Shown here: positions 17,069 to 25,769 of the stretch, piece by piece
How the letters are laid out: every line of letters starts with the position of its first letter
Numbering within the stretch: the stretch's first letter is position 1
Origin: Clostridium sp. CAG:452
GTDB taxonomy: Bacteria > Bacillota > Clostridia > TANB77 > CAG-508
Reading direction: 5' to 3'
Assembly: GCA_000434035.1 (NCBI GenBank)
Contig: FR893519.1
Coordinates: 8,053-46,915, forward strand
DNA: 38,863 nt
Program-made: the position numbers and the translations under genes
Notes under the pieces: model-generated
Seen by the model: only the letters and a program-made list of their open reading frames with translations
What the model was told of the DNA's origin: nothing
Databases searched by the model: none

Positions 17069-17097
17069 GGGAAAAAGGGGTCTGACCCCTTTTTCCC
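17069..17097. repeat. REP palindrome (GGGGTCTGACCCC family)
   Basis: GGGAAAAAGGGGT / ACCCCTTTTTCCC with loop CTG, essentially the same as the two palindromes flanking the transposase at 32240-33013. It lies between the start of the ABC ATPase gene and the end of the gene at 17106. Confidence 0.9.
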
Positions 17098-17105
17098 CAT
17101 TATTG

Positions 17106-17603
17106 TTAAGCTGCAAATATTGCTCCCACTGCTCCAAATACTCCTGCTGATGCAAGCCCCATTATAATTCCTGCTAATATTACTCCTAACATAACTGCCA
17201 AAATACTTCTTTTAAAATCCATATCTAATATACTTGCTGCAAGTGTTCCTGTCCATGCTCCTGTTCCTGGAAGTGGAATTCCTACAAATATTAATAATGC
17301 AAAGAATAATCCTGTTTTTCCTGCTTTTTCTTGAAGTTTTTTTCCACCTTTTTCTCCTTTTTCTAAGCACCATTTAAAGAATTTACCTATATATTTTTTA
17401 TCTGCTCCCCATTCTAAAACTCTTCTAGCAAATAAATAAATAAATGGTACTGGTAGCATATTTCCCAATATACAAATTATATAAAGTGGGAGTACTGGAA
17501 TAGGATCTCCCCATAGCGAACTCAATCCAATTGGGATTGAACCTCTTAATTCTATTAATGGTACCATTGAAATTAGAAATGTTATTATGTATTTTTTTAG
17601 CAT
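17106..17603 (-). CDS. small multi-drug export family membrane protein (COG2426 type)
   Basis: A 165-residue membrane protein with four to five helices. MVPLIELRGSIPIGL, LGNMLPVPFIYLFARRVL, KTGLFFALLIFVGIPLPGTGAWTG and the glycine-rich end are hallmarks of the Sm_multidrug_ex family. Despite the name, the function is poorly defined; it is distantly related to DedA-like proteins. GGAG precedes the ATG. REP-like palindromes lie on both sides of the gene. Confidence 0.88.
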   Translation of the reverse strand: MLKKYIITFLISMVPLIELRGSIPIGLSSLWGDPIPVLPLYIICILGNMLPVPFIYLFARRVLEWGADKKYIGKFFKWCLEKGEKGGKKLQEKAGKTGLFFALLIFVGIPLPGTGAWTGTLAASILDMDFKRSILAVMLGVILAGIIMGLASAGVFGAVGAIFAA

Positions 17604-17649
17604 TTGTATTCTCCTTTTCTATAAATTGTAATTTGTTTAGTTCCGGGTG

Positions 17650-17711
17650 AATTCAGGACAGTCCCCAAAATCCCCAGGTTTGGTGATTTTGAGGGACAGT
17701 CCCTAGAATTC
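17650..17711. repeat. imperfect long palindrome with GGGACAGTCCC cores
   Basis: The two halves, with cores AGGACAGTCCCC and GGGACAGTCCC and an inner CAAAATC/GATTTTG pairing, form a stem of nearly 30 bases with a short GGTT-type loop. It differs in sequence from the 95-bp element and from the GGGGTCTGACCCC palindromes but shares their G/C-box layout. It lies between two convergently spaced minus-strand genes. Confidence 0.75.
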
Positions 17712-17724
17712 CCCCTCACACAAA

Positions 17725-18861
17725 TTACAATTTTTCTTCTTGTTTTTTCTTTTTTGTTCTATAATCTATAAAGTCATTTGTTATTAATTTTATTACTGCA
17801 ATTATTGGAACTGCTAAGAACATTCCAAGCACTCCAAAATATGCTCCAAATAGTGTTACAGAAAATATTACTAATATAGGGCTTAATTGCAATGCATTTC
17901 CTACTATTTTAGGGTTTATTATATTTGCATCTATTTGTTGAAGTATTACTACTACTATAACCATCCATATTGCTTTTGCAAATCCTCCTGTAAATATTGT
18001 TATTATACTAGCAATTACTACTGCAACTATTGCTCCGAAATATGGAATTATATTAAACAATCCTATCATAAATCCTAATAGCACCCAATATTTTACTCCT
18101 AGTATCCACATTGCTATTGATACTATTATTCCTACTATTATTCCATCTAATACTTGGCTTGATACAAATTTAAAGAATATATCATTAGCTTTCATAAAAT
18201 ATTTGTCTATAATCTTACAAGTTTTATCTTTAAATATTGCAGAATTTAGTCTTCTTACAAATTTTAATATTTGGCTTCTTTCTGCTAATATGTATACAGA
18301 CATTATTAGTGTAACAAACACACTAAATATTCCTTGAGCTACTCCAACAACGCCTTTTATATAGCCATATATATTTTCTAGGCTTAAGATTTTAGTTATA
18401 TCAATTTTTTGTAGGTTTCCTATTATTTCTAAAATATCTGCTTTTTTTATTATTGCATCTTCTGGCATATTTTCTACATATTCCATTGCTGTATTATAAT
18501 ACCCTGGCATGCTATTAGCTAATTCAACTACACTTTCCGAAAGTGCTGGTATTATTATATTTATAATTATTGCTAACAATAATATTGCCATTATATACAC
18601 TGTAATAATTGATAAAGTTCTTGCTCTTTTCTTTATAAATTTTGGTTTTAACTTTTTGTATAAGCTTTCAATTTGCCTACATGGTATATAAAATAAATAT
18701 GCTACTAATATTCCCATTAAAAATGGCATTAATATTGATAATAATTTGTTAAACCATATTGAAATATCGTTAAAATTGTCTAGCGTTTTGTATACAAATA
18801 TCACTGCAACCGCAAATACAAACCAGTACAGCCATCTTGTCCATTTTTTTGTTTCTTTCAT
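17725..18861 (-). CDS. AI-2E-family transporter (YtvI/PerM type)
   Basis: A 378-residue polytopic membrane protein with about seven to eight helices. The family layout is clear: two N-terminal helices, a soluble-like segment (about 110-170), then conserved FKFVSSQVLDGIIVGIIVSI, GLFNIIPYFGAIVAVV and QQIDANIINPKIVGNALQLSP near the C terminus. Members export quorum signals, polyamines or ions; YtvI relatives are sporulation-linked. The substrate here is unknown. It follows the exonuclease gene by 14 bases and probably shares its transcript. Confidence 0.88.
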   Translation of the reverse strand: MKETKKWTRWLYWFVFAVAVIFVYKTLDNFNDISIWFNKLLSILMPFLMGILVAYLFYIPCRQIESLYKKLKPKFIKKRARTLSIITVYIMAILLLAIIINIIIPALSESVVELANSMPGYYNTAMEYVENMPEDAIIKKADILEIIGNLQKIDITKILSLENIYGYIKGVVGVAQGIFSVFVTLIMSVYILAERSQILKFVRRLNSAIFKDKTCKIIDKYFMKANDIFFKFVSSQVLDGIIVGIIVSIAMWILGVKYWVLLGFMIGLFNIIPYFGAIVAVVIASIITIFTGGFAKAIWMVIVVVILQQIDANIINPKIVGNALQLSPILVIFSVTLFGAYFGVLGMFLAVPIIAVIKLITNDFIDYRTKKKKQEEKL

Positions 18862-18875
18862 TTAATTTCTCCCCT

Positions 18876-19631
18876 TTATTCTTCTATTTCTAATCCTACT
18901 GGGCAATGGTCACTTCCCATTATTTCTGAATAAATATATGCATCTTTTATATTTTTACTTATTCTATCAGATACTAGAAAATAGTCAATACGCCACCCTG
19001 CATTATTTGCTCTTGCATTAAACATATATGACCACCAGGTGTAAGCTCCTTCTTTATCTGGATACATTTTTCTAAAGCTGTCTGTAAATCCAGAATTTAA
19101 TAATTCTTCAATTTTACTTCTCTCTTCATCTGTAAATCCTGCATTTTTTCTGTTTGACTTTGGATTTTTTAAATCTATTTCCGTATGTGCTACATTTAAA
19201 TCTCCACATATTATTACTGGCTTTTGTTTATCTAATTTAATTAAATATTTCTTAAATTCATCTTCCCAAGTCATTCTATATTCTAATCTTGCAAGTTCTC
19301 GCCCTGAATTTGGCGTATAGCAATTTACCATATAAAACTTATCAAATTCTAGTGTTATTACTCTGCCTTCTTTATCGTGTTCTTCTATTCCTATTCCGTA
19401 TGATACCTTTAAGGGTTCTTTTTTTGTGAAAATTGCTGTTCCGGAATATCCTTTTCTCTCTGCATAATTATAATATTGATAATATCCTTGTAAATCTAAT
19501 TCTATTTGGCCTTCTTGCATTTTTGTTTCTTGAATGCAAAATATATCTGCATCAAGTTCTTTAAATGATTCTTCAAAGCCCTTTTTATATATTGCTCTTA
19601 ATCCATTTACATTCCATGAAACTAATTTCAT
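18876..19631 (-). CDS. xth: exodeoxyribonuclease III / AP endonuclease
   Basis: A 251-residue EEP-fold nuclease for base-excision repair. Motifs in order: SWNVNGLRA, DIFCIQETKMQ (metal Glu), YSGTAIFTK, YTPNSG, ICGDLNVAHTEIDLKNPK (catalytic Asp/Asn), WWSYMFNARANNAGWRIDYFLVS, and MGSDHCPVGLEI (catalytic Asp-His). AAGGAG precedes the start. It is 10 bases after the flippase gene. Confidence 0.95.
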   Translation of the reverse strand: MKLVSWNVNGLRAIYKKGFEESFKELDADIFCIQETKMQEGQIELDLQGYYQYYNYAERKGYSGTAIFTKKEPLKVSYGIGIEEHDKEGRVITLEFDKFYMVNCYTPNSGRELARLEYRMTWEDEFKKYLIKLDKQKPVIICGDLNVAHTEIDLKNPKSNRKNAGFTDEERSKIEELLNSGFTDSFRKMYPDKEGAYTWWSYMFNARANNAGWRIDYFLVSDRISKNIKDAYIYSEIMGSDHCPVGLEIEE

Positions 19632-19641
19632 AAATTTCTCC

Positions 19642-21303
19642 TTAATTTTCTTTATATACTTTTAATTTTACCAACAAACTATATATTTTTGTCCCAAATG
19701 GTATCATATATATTTCTTCTTTTGTAAGCATTTTCATAAAAATTACTAATAATAAATATATTATTGCTCCTAGGCAAATAGCTATAATTGTTGATATTGC
19801 ATTTCCAAGTGCACCTGCAATTACTTTATATACAATATAAACTATAATTCCCATAACTGCTGATGCAAAAGTTGGTTTTAATACATGATCTTTTAAATTC
19901 ATATTTAGTTTTATTTCTTTGTTTAGATAATACATACATATTACAAATAGTATAACTTGGCATACTATTGAGCTAATAACTGCTCCTAATATATTAATTT
20001 CTGGATTACTTATTAAAATAATATTTAAAATTAATTTAACTACTCCTCCAATTGCTAATGCTATTGCTGGAATATGTACTTTACCAAATCCATATAGCCC
20101 ACCTTCTACAACATAGTTTAGTGATACAAATATCATCGTAATTGTACTTAAGACTAATATATTCGCTCCATTTGAAGCTGCTGGATAAATTAATTTTAGA
20201 ATTGGTTCTGCAAGTGCTACTAATCCAGCTGCGCATGGCATTATTAATAAAATTGAAGCAAAAAATGAAAATGATAATCTTTTATTTACTGTTGCATAAT
20301 CTTTTACTGATATTGCTGATGATATTGCTGGAACTAATGCTGTGCAAAAAGCTCCTGTAATTGCAAGTGGAAGATGTATTATTGTTACTACTTTTGATAA
20401 TACTCCTGATAATTCCATTGCTTTTGCTTCTAGTGCTGCTTTCCCACCTTCTAGAATTCCAGAAAATGCAGTTTGTATACAATTACTTATTGTAACTGTG
20501 TCTATCATATTATTAATAACTGATATTAATGAACCAATTGTCATTGGTATTGATATTGCAAATATTGTTTTTATAAGTTTTCCTGTAGTTTTATCTTCTT
20601 GTTCAACTGTTTGTGCTTTGCATTCTGCCATAATTCCTTTTTTTCTTCTCTTGTAGAAGATAACTAAATATGTAAAAGAAATTAAAATAGCCAGTGTTGT
20701 AGACAAATTTCCTCCTGCAGCCATTATAGCTGGATCTTTACCTACTAATGCATATACAAATGTAATTGTTAAAACACAGTTAAAAAATTGCTCTAATGTT
20801 TGAGAAACACTTGTTGACTTCATGCTTCCAAGCCCTGCAAAGTATCCTCTTAAAACAGCAGAAGAAGCAACAAACATAATTGCTGGTGCTAAAACCATTA
20901 AAACATATTTTACATCTGGCACATTTAATATTTTTCTTGCTATTATATCTGCTCCAAAAAATAATACCAAAGAGAAAAATGCTCCAATTAGTGTAAATAT
21001 TTTTAAAGAAGTTTTAAAAATCCTATATGCTCCTTTATGGTCACCTGTTGCAACTCTCTCTGATACCAATTTAGAAATTATTGTAGGGATTCCAACTGAT
21101 GATAATGTAAGTAGCAAAGAATACACTGTGTAACCTGCATCATAATATCCATTTCCAATATCTCCAAATCCCTCTATATTAATTATTACCAGCCTATACA
21201 CAAATCCTAATATTTTTATAAGTATCTGTGCAATCATAAGCATAGCAACATTTTTCATAAATGATGAACTGTTTTCTTTTTTCATTTTTTCTTGTGCTTT
21301 CAT
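19642..21303 (-). CDS. SpoVB/MurJ-like polysaccharide flippase (MOP superfamily)
   Basis: A 553-residue protein with about 14 membrane helices. The N-terminal part (FMKNVAMLMIAQILIKILGFVYRLVI), YDAGYTVYSLLLTLSSVGIPTIISKLVSE and LRGYFAGLGSMKSTSVSQTLEQF match the SpoVB/YtgP group of lipid-linked precursor flippases. In spore formers SpoVB acts in cortex synthesis and relatives act as MurJ. The exact role here is not settled by sequence. First gene of a flippase-xth-transporter run. Confidence 0.9.
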   Translation of the reverse strand: MKAQEKMKKENSSSFMKNVAMLMIAQILIKILGFVYRLVIINIEGFGDIGNGYYDAGYTVYSLLLTLSSVGIPTIISKLVSERVATGDHKGAYRIFKTSLKIFTLIGAFFSLVLFFGADIIARKILNVPDVKYVLMVLAPAIMFVASSAVLRGYFAGLGSMKSTSVSQTLEQFFNCVLTITFVYALVGKDPAIMAAGGNLSTTLAILISFTYLVIFYKRRKKGIMAECKAQTVEQEDKTTGKLIKTIFAISIPMTIGSLISVINNMIDTVTISNCIQTAFSGILEGGKAALEAKAMELSGVLSKVVTIIHLPLAITGAFCTALVPAISSAISVKDYATVNKRLSFSFFASILLIMPCAAGLVALAEPILKLIYPAASNGANILVLSTITMIFVSLNYVVEGGLYGFGKVHIPAIALAIGGVVKLILNIILISNPEINILGAVISSIVCQVILFVICMYYLNKEIKLNMNLKDHVLKPTFASAVMGIIVYIVYKVIAGALGNAISTIIAICLGAIIYLLLVIFMKMLTKEEIYMIPFGTKIYSLLVKLKVYKEN

Positions 21304-21428
21304 TTGTACCTTCCTTTACTTGTTAATATTTATTTTATATCATATATATAATTTTTTTACAATGTTTTTTCTTTTAAATAGAGGAAATCTCAAAGGTAAT
21401 AGCGATTATAGAATTTTTCCTATTCAAT

Positions 21429-21458
21429 AAAAAAAATAAGGGGGTTGTTCCCCCTATC
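21429..21458 (-). terminator. terminator after the 3D/G5 wall protein gene
   Basis: AGGGGG / CCCCCT stem with a short loop, followed on the minus strand by TTATTTTTTTT. The 165 bases between the flippase start (21303) and this gene's stop contain nothing else I can identify. Confidence 0.85.
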
Positions 21459-21469
21459 TTTTATTATTT

Positions 21470-22390
21470 TTATTTTATTACTTCTACGTCTAAGTATCTT
21501 ACTCCCCATGCTATTGCTTCTGCGTGTGAATTCATATAAACGTCTATTCTGTTTCCTTGTATTGCGCCGCCTCTATCTTCTACTACATAAGTTTTTCCGT
21601 TTATAACCATTTGTGTTCCAAATGCAAATGTACTTGGAGCTGCAACTGTATGGTTTGCTGTTGCTCTTTTTCCTGATGCTGTGACTCCGTTTGTTTTTCC
21701 ACAACATCTTGCACATGAACAATATGCTGTAACTTTATATCTTCCACTTGATGCTGTTGTTACTCCTGCTCCTCTTGATGTGCTTCTTGATGTAACTGTT
21801 TGTATTTGAACTATTTTATTTACTGGTTCTTTAATTACTTTAGAAGAAAGTTCTATTCTTTCTACTTCTACATCGCCTTTATATCTAACTTTATATGTTA
21901 CTTCTTTTATACCGTTTTTTCCAGCTTGTATAACTTTATTTACTGTATTACTTCCGTTTGAAACATCTTTTGTTATTGTTTCAAATGGAATTTCTTCTTT
22001 AACAGTTATTATTTCTTCTGTAATATCTGTATAATTTTGTGCTCTTTCTTCTATATTTGTGTTTAAATTTTCATTATTTATATCTGCAATTTGTGTTGGC
22101 TCTTGTCCATTTAATGAAATAACTATTGCATTTGCTGATGTAATTTCTTCTTCTAACGCAGGTGTTACAACTTCATCTGATGAAATCATTATATGGTTTT
22201 CTTCTAATATTTCTGATACTTTTGTTTTTGATGTTAAAACTGTAATTTCGTGGTTGTTTGAAAATCTTATTTTAACACTGTTTACTTTTACATTTCCCGC
22301 TAATACCGATATCCCTAAGATTACAATAAATAATATACTTAGTGCAATAATCTTTTTGTATGATATATGCGAGTTTTTTTGTTTATTCAT
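21470..22390 (-). CDS. YabE-like cell-wall protein with DUF348, G5 and 3D domains
   Basis: About 306 residues from the ATG at 22390; AGGAGG lies 13 bases upstream, so an alternative near start is possible. It has an N-terminal signal-anchor (about 13-35), a ubiquitin-like DUF348 region (VKIRFSNNHEITVLTSKTKVSEIL), and a G5 domain (about 130-195, from EEIPFETITKDVSNG to YKVRYKGDVEV). The C-terminal 3D domain (about 220-306) has KVTAYCSCARCCG and, in VVEDRGGAIQGNRIDVYM, the Asp triad that defines 3D. The domain is a lytic-transglycosylase-like fold in YabE, YuiC and Rpf-like proteins, probably acting in wall remodelling or spore outgrowth. Confidence 0.9.
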   Translation of the reverse strand: MNKQKNSHISYKKIIALSILFIVILGISVLAGNVKVNSVKIRFSNNHEITVLTSKTKVSEILEENHIMISSDEVVTPALEEEITSANAIVISLNGQEPTQIADINNENLNTNIEERAQNYTDITEEIITVKEEIPFETITKDVSNGSNTVNKVIQAGKNGIKEVTYKVRYKGDVEVERIELSSKVIKEPVNKIVQIQTVTSRSTSRGAGVTTASSGRYKVTAYCSCARCCGKTNGVTASGKRATANHTVAAPSTFAFGTQMVINGKTYVVEDRGGAIQGNRIDVYMNSHAEAIAWGVRYLDVEVIK

Positions 22391-22426
22391 AAGAATATTT
22401 AATCCCTCCTTCAAGCGACCTTTTTT

Positions 22427-22455
22427 ATTATACTATTTTTTTAACGATTTGTCAA
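22427..22455 (-). promoter_or_regulatory. consensus promoter of the 3D/G5 gene
   Basis: TTGACA (22450-22455), 17-base spacer, TATAAT (22427-22432) on the minus strand, about 30 bases before the ribosome binding site. Confidence 0.8.
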
Positions 22456-22583
22456 ATTTGGAATTTTTTTACCAACTTCTCATAGTATAATTATATGCTG
22501 CTTGTACAAAAATATGCATACGGAGACAAGGTTTATATAATATATAAGTTTAACAGGCAAATTGGAATTTATATAATTATTTC

Positions 22584-22612
22584 TTGCTATGCTGTTTTCG
22601 GTATGCTATAAT
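22584..22612 (+). promoter_or_regulatory. promoter of lemA
   Basis: TTGCTA (22584-22589), 17-base spacer, TATAAT (22607-22612), about 36 bases before the lemA ATG. A near-direct repeat of TATGCT lies in the spacer. Confidence 0.7.
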
Positions 22613-22648
22613 GAATTCGTAAATTTATTTTAATAGGGGGTCTTTATT

Positions 22649-23200
22649 ATGTGGATCGCAATAATTATTATTGTAGTATTAGTAATTCTTGTAATTTCTA
22701 TGTACAATACTTTAGTTACATTAAGACAAAAAGTAAAAAACTCTTGGAGTCAAATTGATGTTCAATTGCAAAGAAGATTTGATTTAATACCAAATTTAGT
22801 AGAAACAGTTAAAGGATACATGGCTCATGAAAGTGATGTATTAACAAAAGTCGCAGAACTTAGAACTTCTTGGGCAAATGCAGGTACTATCCATGAAAAA
22901 GCAGAACTTGATAATCAATTATCAGGAGCTTTAAAAACTATTATGGCAGTTTCTGAAAGTTATCCAGAACTAAAAGCTAACCAAAACTTCTCTGAATTAC
23001 AACAAGAATTACAAAACACAGAAAATAAAATTTCTTTCTCAAGACAATTTTATAATGATAGTGTAACAATGTATAACACTAAATTAGAAGTTTTCCCTTC
23101 TAATATTATAGCTTCAATGTTTGGTTTTAAACCAGAAGAATTCTTTAAAGTAGAAAGTGAAGAAGCTAGAAAAAACGTTAAAGTTGATTTTAACAAATAA
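22649..23200 (+). CDS. lemA: LemA-family membrane protein
   Basis: A 183-residue protein with one N-terminal helix (residues 1-22), then a helical bundle with the family signature: NTLVTLRQKVKNSWSQIDVQ, RRFDLIPNLVETVKGY, SYPELKANQNFSELQQEL and ENKISFSRQFYNDSVTMYN. The C terminus FPSNIIASMFGFKPEEFFKV is also typical. The function of LemA proteins is unclear. GGGGG precedes the ATG by 9 bases. It is a single-gene unit with its own promoter and terminator. Confidence 0.94.
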   Translation: MWIAIIIIVVLVILVISMYNTLVTLRQKVKNSWSQIDVQLQRRFDLIPNLVETVKGYMAHESDVLTKVAELRTSWANAGTIHEKAELDNQLSGALKTIMAVSESYPELKANQNFSELQQELQNTENKISFSRQFYNDSVTMYNTKLEVFPSNIIASMFGFKPEEFFKVESEEARKNVKVDFNK

Positions 23201-23213
23201 AAATTTTTAAACA

Positions 23214-23245
23214 AAAAAAATCCAGTTTTAAACTGGATTTTTTCA
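23214..23245 (+). terminator. terminator of lemA
   Basis: AATCCAGTTT / AAACTGGATT stem followed by TTTTTC. Confidence 0.85.
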
Positions 23246-23283
23246 TTATTCAAAAACTTAAATTAGTAAGAACAAATAGTTTC

Positions 23284-24057
23284 TTAAATAGCTTTATTTC
23301 CAAATATTTTTTCTGCATTATTGTATGTTGCTTTTGCAACTTCTTCTAATGGAATTTGTTTTACTTCTGCAATCTTTTGCGCAATATATTTTACATTTCT
23401 AGAGTCATTTCTTTTACCTCTAAAAGGCTCTGGGCTAAGATATGGTGAATCTGTTTCTATTAACATTTTATCTAATGGTACCATTTTTATTATTTCAGGT
23501 GCATTTTTGCTATTTTTAAAGGTTGTTGGTCCTGCAAAAGATATATAAAAACCTAATTTTAGTCCCTCTCTAACCAAATCCACATTAAATGGACAACAGT
23601 GAAAAATTCCTTTTTTGTTACAATTGTTGTTTTTTAATATTTCAAGTGTATCATATACTGCTTCTCTTGTATGTATAACTATTGGTAAATTTAATTTGTT
23701 GGCTATTTCTATTTGAGATATAAAAACCTCTTTTTGCAAATCTTTATTTTCTTTGTTCCAATAATAATCTAGCCCAATCTCGCCTATTGCAACCACCTTT
23801 GGGCTTTTAGCAAGATTTTCAATTTCTTTTAAATCTTCTTTTTTGTAATCTGCTATGTCATTTGGAGAAATTCCAACTGTTGAATATATAAAATCATGAG
23901 AATTCGCTATCTGTATTGCGCTTTTAGAAGATTCTAAACTATACCCTGCATTTACTAACTTTGTTACACCAGATTTATATATTTCTTTTAAAATTTCTTC
24001 TCTATCTTCTTCAAATTTTTCATCATTATAATGTGCATGTGAATCAAAAAGTTCCAT
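23284..24057 (-). CDS. tatD: TatD-family metal-dependent DNase
   Basis: A 257-residue TIM-barrel hydrolase: FDSHAHYNDEKF (HxH metal site), IGEIGLDYYW (Glu), VIHTREA (His), KGIFHCCPF (His), LIETDSPYL (Asp) and the PxPxRGKRN-like region YLSPEPFRGKRND. TatD enzymes act as 3'-5' DNases in repair. The start is one base after the acpS stop, so they are co-transcribed. Confidence 0.94.
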   Translation of the reverse strand: MELFDSHAHYNDEKFEEDREEILKEIYKSGVTKLVNAGYSLESSKSAIQIANSHDFIYSTVGISPNDIADYKKEDLKEIENLAKSPKVVAIGEIGLDYYWNKENKDLQKEVFISQIEIANKLNLPIVIHTREAVYDTLEILKNNNCNKKGIFHCCPFNVDLVREGLKLGFYISFAGPTTFKNSKNAPEIIKMVPLDKMLIETDSPYLSPEPFRGKRNDSRNVKYIAQKIAEVKQIPLEEVAKATYNNAEKIFGNKAI

Positions 24058-24058
24058 T

Positions 24059-24437
24059 TTAGTCCTCCACTACTGCAACTACTGTTGCCACCGCATATTC
24101 TTTGCAATGTGATATTGATATATCAATACTTTTTAATTTATCAAATTTTATATCTAGGAATTCTATTTGTGGATTTCCATTTTTATCATTTATTACTTGT
24201 GCATTATGCCAAGATATATCAAACTTATTCTTTAGAAGTCCTGATATAGCTTTAAATATTGCTTCTTTTGCCGCAAACCTTCCTGCATAGTGATAGTATT
24301 TTGCATTTTTTTTGCTCTCACAATATTCAATCTCTGCTGGAGTATAAATTATATTTAAAAATCTTTCTCCGAGATCTCTCTATTGATTCTTTTATCCTAC
24401 CTATTTCTATTATATCTGTTCCACAAAAGGTTTTCAT
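24059..24437 (-). CDS. acpS: holo-[acyl-carrier-protein] synthase AcpS, with one +1 recoding site
   Basis: AcpS moves phosphopantetheine from CoA to acyl carrier protein, an essential step of fatty-acid synthesis. The start at 24437 has AGGAGG 4-5 bases before it. It reads MKTFCGTDIIEIGRIKESIERS (Asp8 is the metal ligand) and meets CGG (24369-24371) after TCT; frame 0 soon diverges. Skipping C24371 gives G23-E-R-F-L and the full enzyme with AGRFAAKEAIFKAI (metal Glu) and SISHCKEYAVATVV to a stop at 24059. The recoded length is 125 residues, the family size. It lies tightly between the unknown gene at 24451 and tatD. Confidence 0.92.
24368..24371 (-). other. CGGA recoding site in acpS
   Basis: Context TCT CGG AGA, the same seven bases or more as in tsaE. 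It supplies Gly23 (ERSGERFL). Confidence 0.88.
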
Positions 24438-24450
24438 CTTTCCTCCTTGC

Positions 24451-25698
24451 TTATCTTATTCTTATTAGCACGAATAGATTAATTATGTTTAATAGCAATG
24501 ATATTACCAAGGCTATTAAAATTATTTTATTTACCTTATTTTCTTTTTCTACAGATGAGTCTTTGTATATAATATCATATTTGTTTTTTATATTATTATA
24601 CAATTCCTCTAGCTCAAATGTCTTTTTCCATTTGCTATAGAAAGTTGTACCTGTAACCGAATTAGTTAGCTCTTTCCCCCATATTTCTTTTGTGAATTTT
24701 GTAAACACTCTTCGTATACTATCAATATTTTTTTTGCTTTTTAAATCAAGTTCTATCTTTTTTAAATAAATTCTTTGATACAAACTAAATATTAACGTAT
24801 ATAAATAATCGTTATCATATTCAAATAATAATTTTGTATAATTGTTTGTGTCTATGCTAGATGCAAGAAATGTTGCACTTTGCTTTGTAAATCCGAATCT
24901 TGCATTTTTAAATTGATCAACTGTTTCAACTATTTTATTTAGTTTTTCTCCATTAAAAGCAATTGTATTATTATTTGGTAGAACATTTGTAAATTTTATA
25001 AAATCGTTTTCTATGTCATTAAAGTTTTCCCAGTTTTCTTGCTCTACACATGCATATGTATAAACGAAGAATCTTCTATTGTACATATCTATATCCTTTA
25101 AATCTGCGAATTTTCCTTCTCCCCCTATTACTTCTTGTATAAATTGTGGCAAATCCTTCATATTGCTAAATTCATCTGTTTGTATTTTTATATTATTATA
25201 TTCCTTTAATTTTGAAAATTCTGAATTTATATCTTTAAATTTATAGTTAAAGTCTAATAAGTTCGAGAAATTTTGATTGTTTTCTAAATCCGTTTTTATT
25301 AGTAAAAAACATATTCCAGAATCAAAGCAAATAACTTCTATATTTGTTATATTAAAAAATATTCCTTCATTATCATTTATTTTACCTTGAGCTTTTTTGT
25401 TTAGCTTGTATTCAAATACATTACAATGCAAATCCGCTAAAAGATTTGATTTTAGTGCATTATCTAAGTTTTCAAACTCTTTTATTTTTTGTTTATCATA
25501 GCTAAAAGTTGGAAAAATATAATCTCTTACTTCTGGCAAAAAATATGAGTATATATTTAAATCTCTTTCCTTTTCAAAAAACTTTAAATTAAATTTTTCA
25601 TTTTTTAACAAGCTCAATAGATATTTTTTATATTTATTTTCTTTAATTAAAAACGGTTTTATAAAATATGTGTATTGATATTTTACTTTTAACTCCAT
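24451..25698 (-). CDS. unrecognised tail-anchored protein
   Basis: About 415 residues from the ATG at 25698, chosen for GAGGAG 7 bases upstream; an in-frame upstream ATG at 25737 lacks a good site. The protein is rich in Lys, Asn, Phe and Tyr, mostly soluble. It ends in a helix-rich charged segment and one C-terminal membrane helix (about the last 25 residues, KIILIALVISLLLNIINLFV) with only RIR after it, so the bulk should face the cytoplasm. I know no family. A distant CorA-like layout (large soluble part then C-terminal membrane segment) is possible but only one helix is present. It lies 13 bases before acpS. Confidence 0.75.
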   Translation of the reverse strand: MELKVKYQYTYFIKPFLIKENKYKKYLLSLLKNEKFNLKFFEKERDLNIYSYFLPEVRDYIFPTFSYDKQKIKEFENLDNALKSNLLADLHCNVFEYKLNKKAQGKINDNEGIFFNITNIEVICFDSGICFLLIKTDLENNQNFSNLLDFNYKFKDINSEFSKLKEYNNIKIQTDEFSNMKDLPQFIQEVIGGEGKFADLKDIDMYNRRFFVYTYACVEQENWENFNDIENDFIKFTNVLPNNNTIAFNGEKLNKIVETVDQFKNARFGFTKQSATFLASSIDTNNYTKLLFEYDNDYLYTLIFSLYQRIYLKKIELDLKSKKNIDSIRRVFTKFTKEIWGKELTNSVTGTTFYSKWKKTFELEELYNNIKNKYDIIYKDSSVEKENKVNKIILIALVISLLLNIINLFVLIRIR

Positions 25699-25741
25699 TT
25701 TTCTTCTCCTCTTTTGCAAATAGATTTTTATGTTCAAGAAT

Positions 25742-25762
25742 AAAGGGGGAATATCCCCCTTT
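25742..25762 (-). terminator. terminator after the WG-repeat gene
   Basis: AAAGGGGGA / TCCCCCTTT stem, followed on the minus strand by TATTC. It lies 8 bases after the stop of the WG-repeat gene. Confidence 0.75.
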
Positions 25763-25769
25763 TGTCCTT

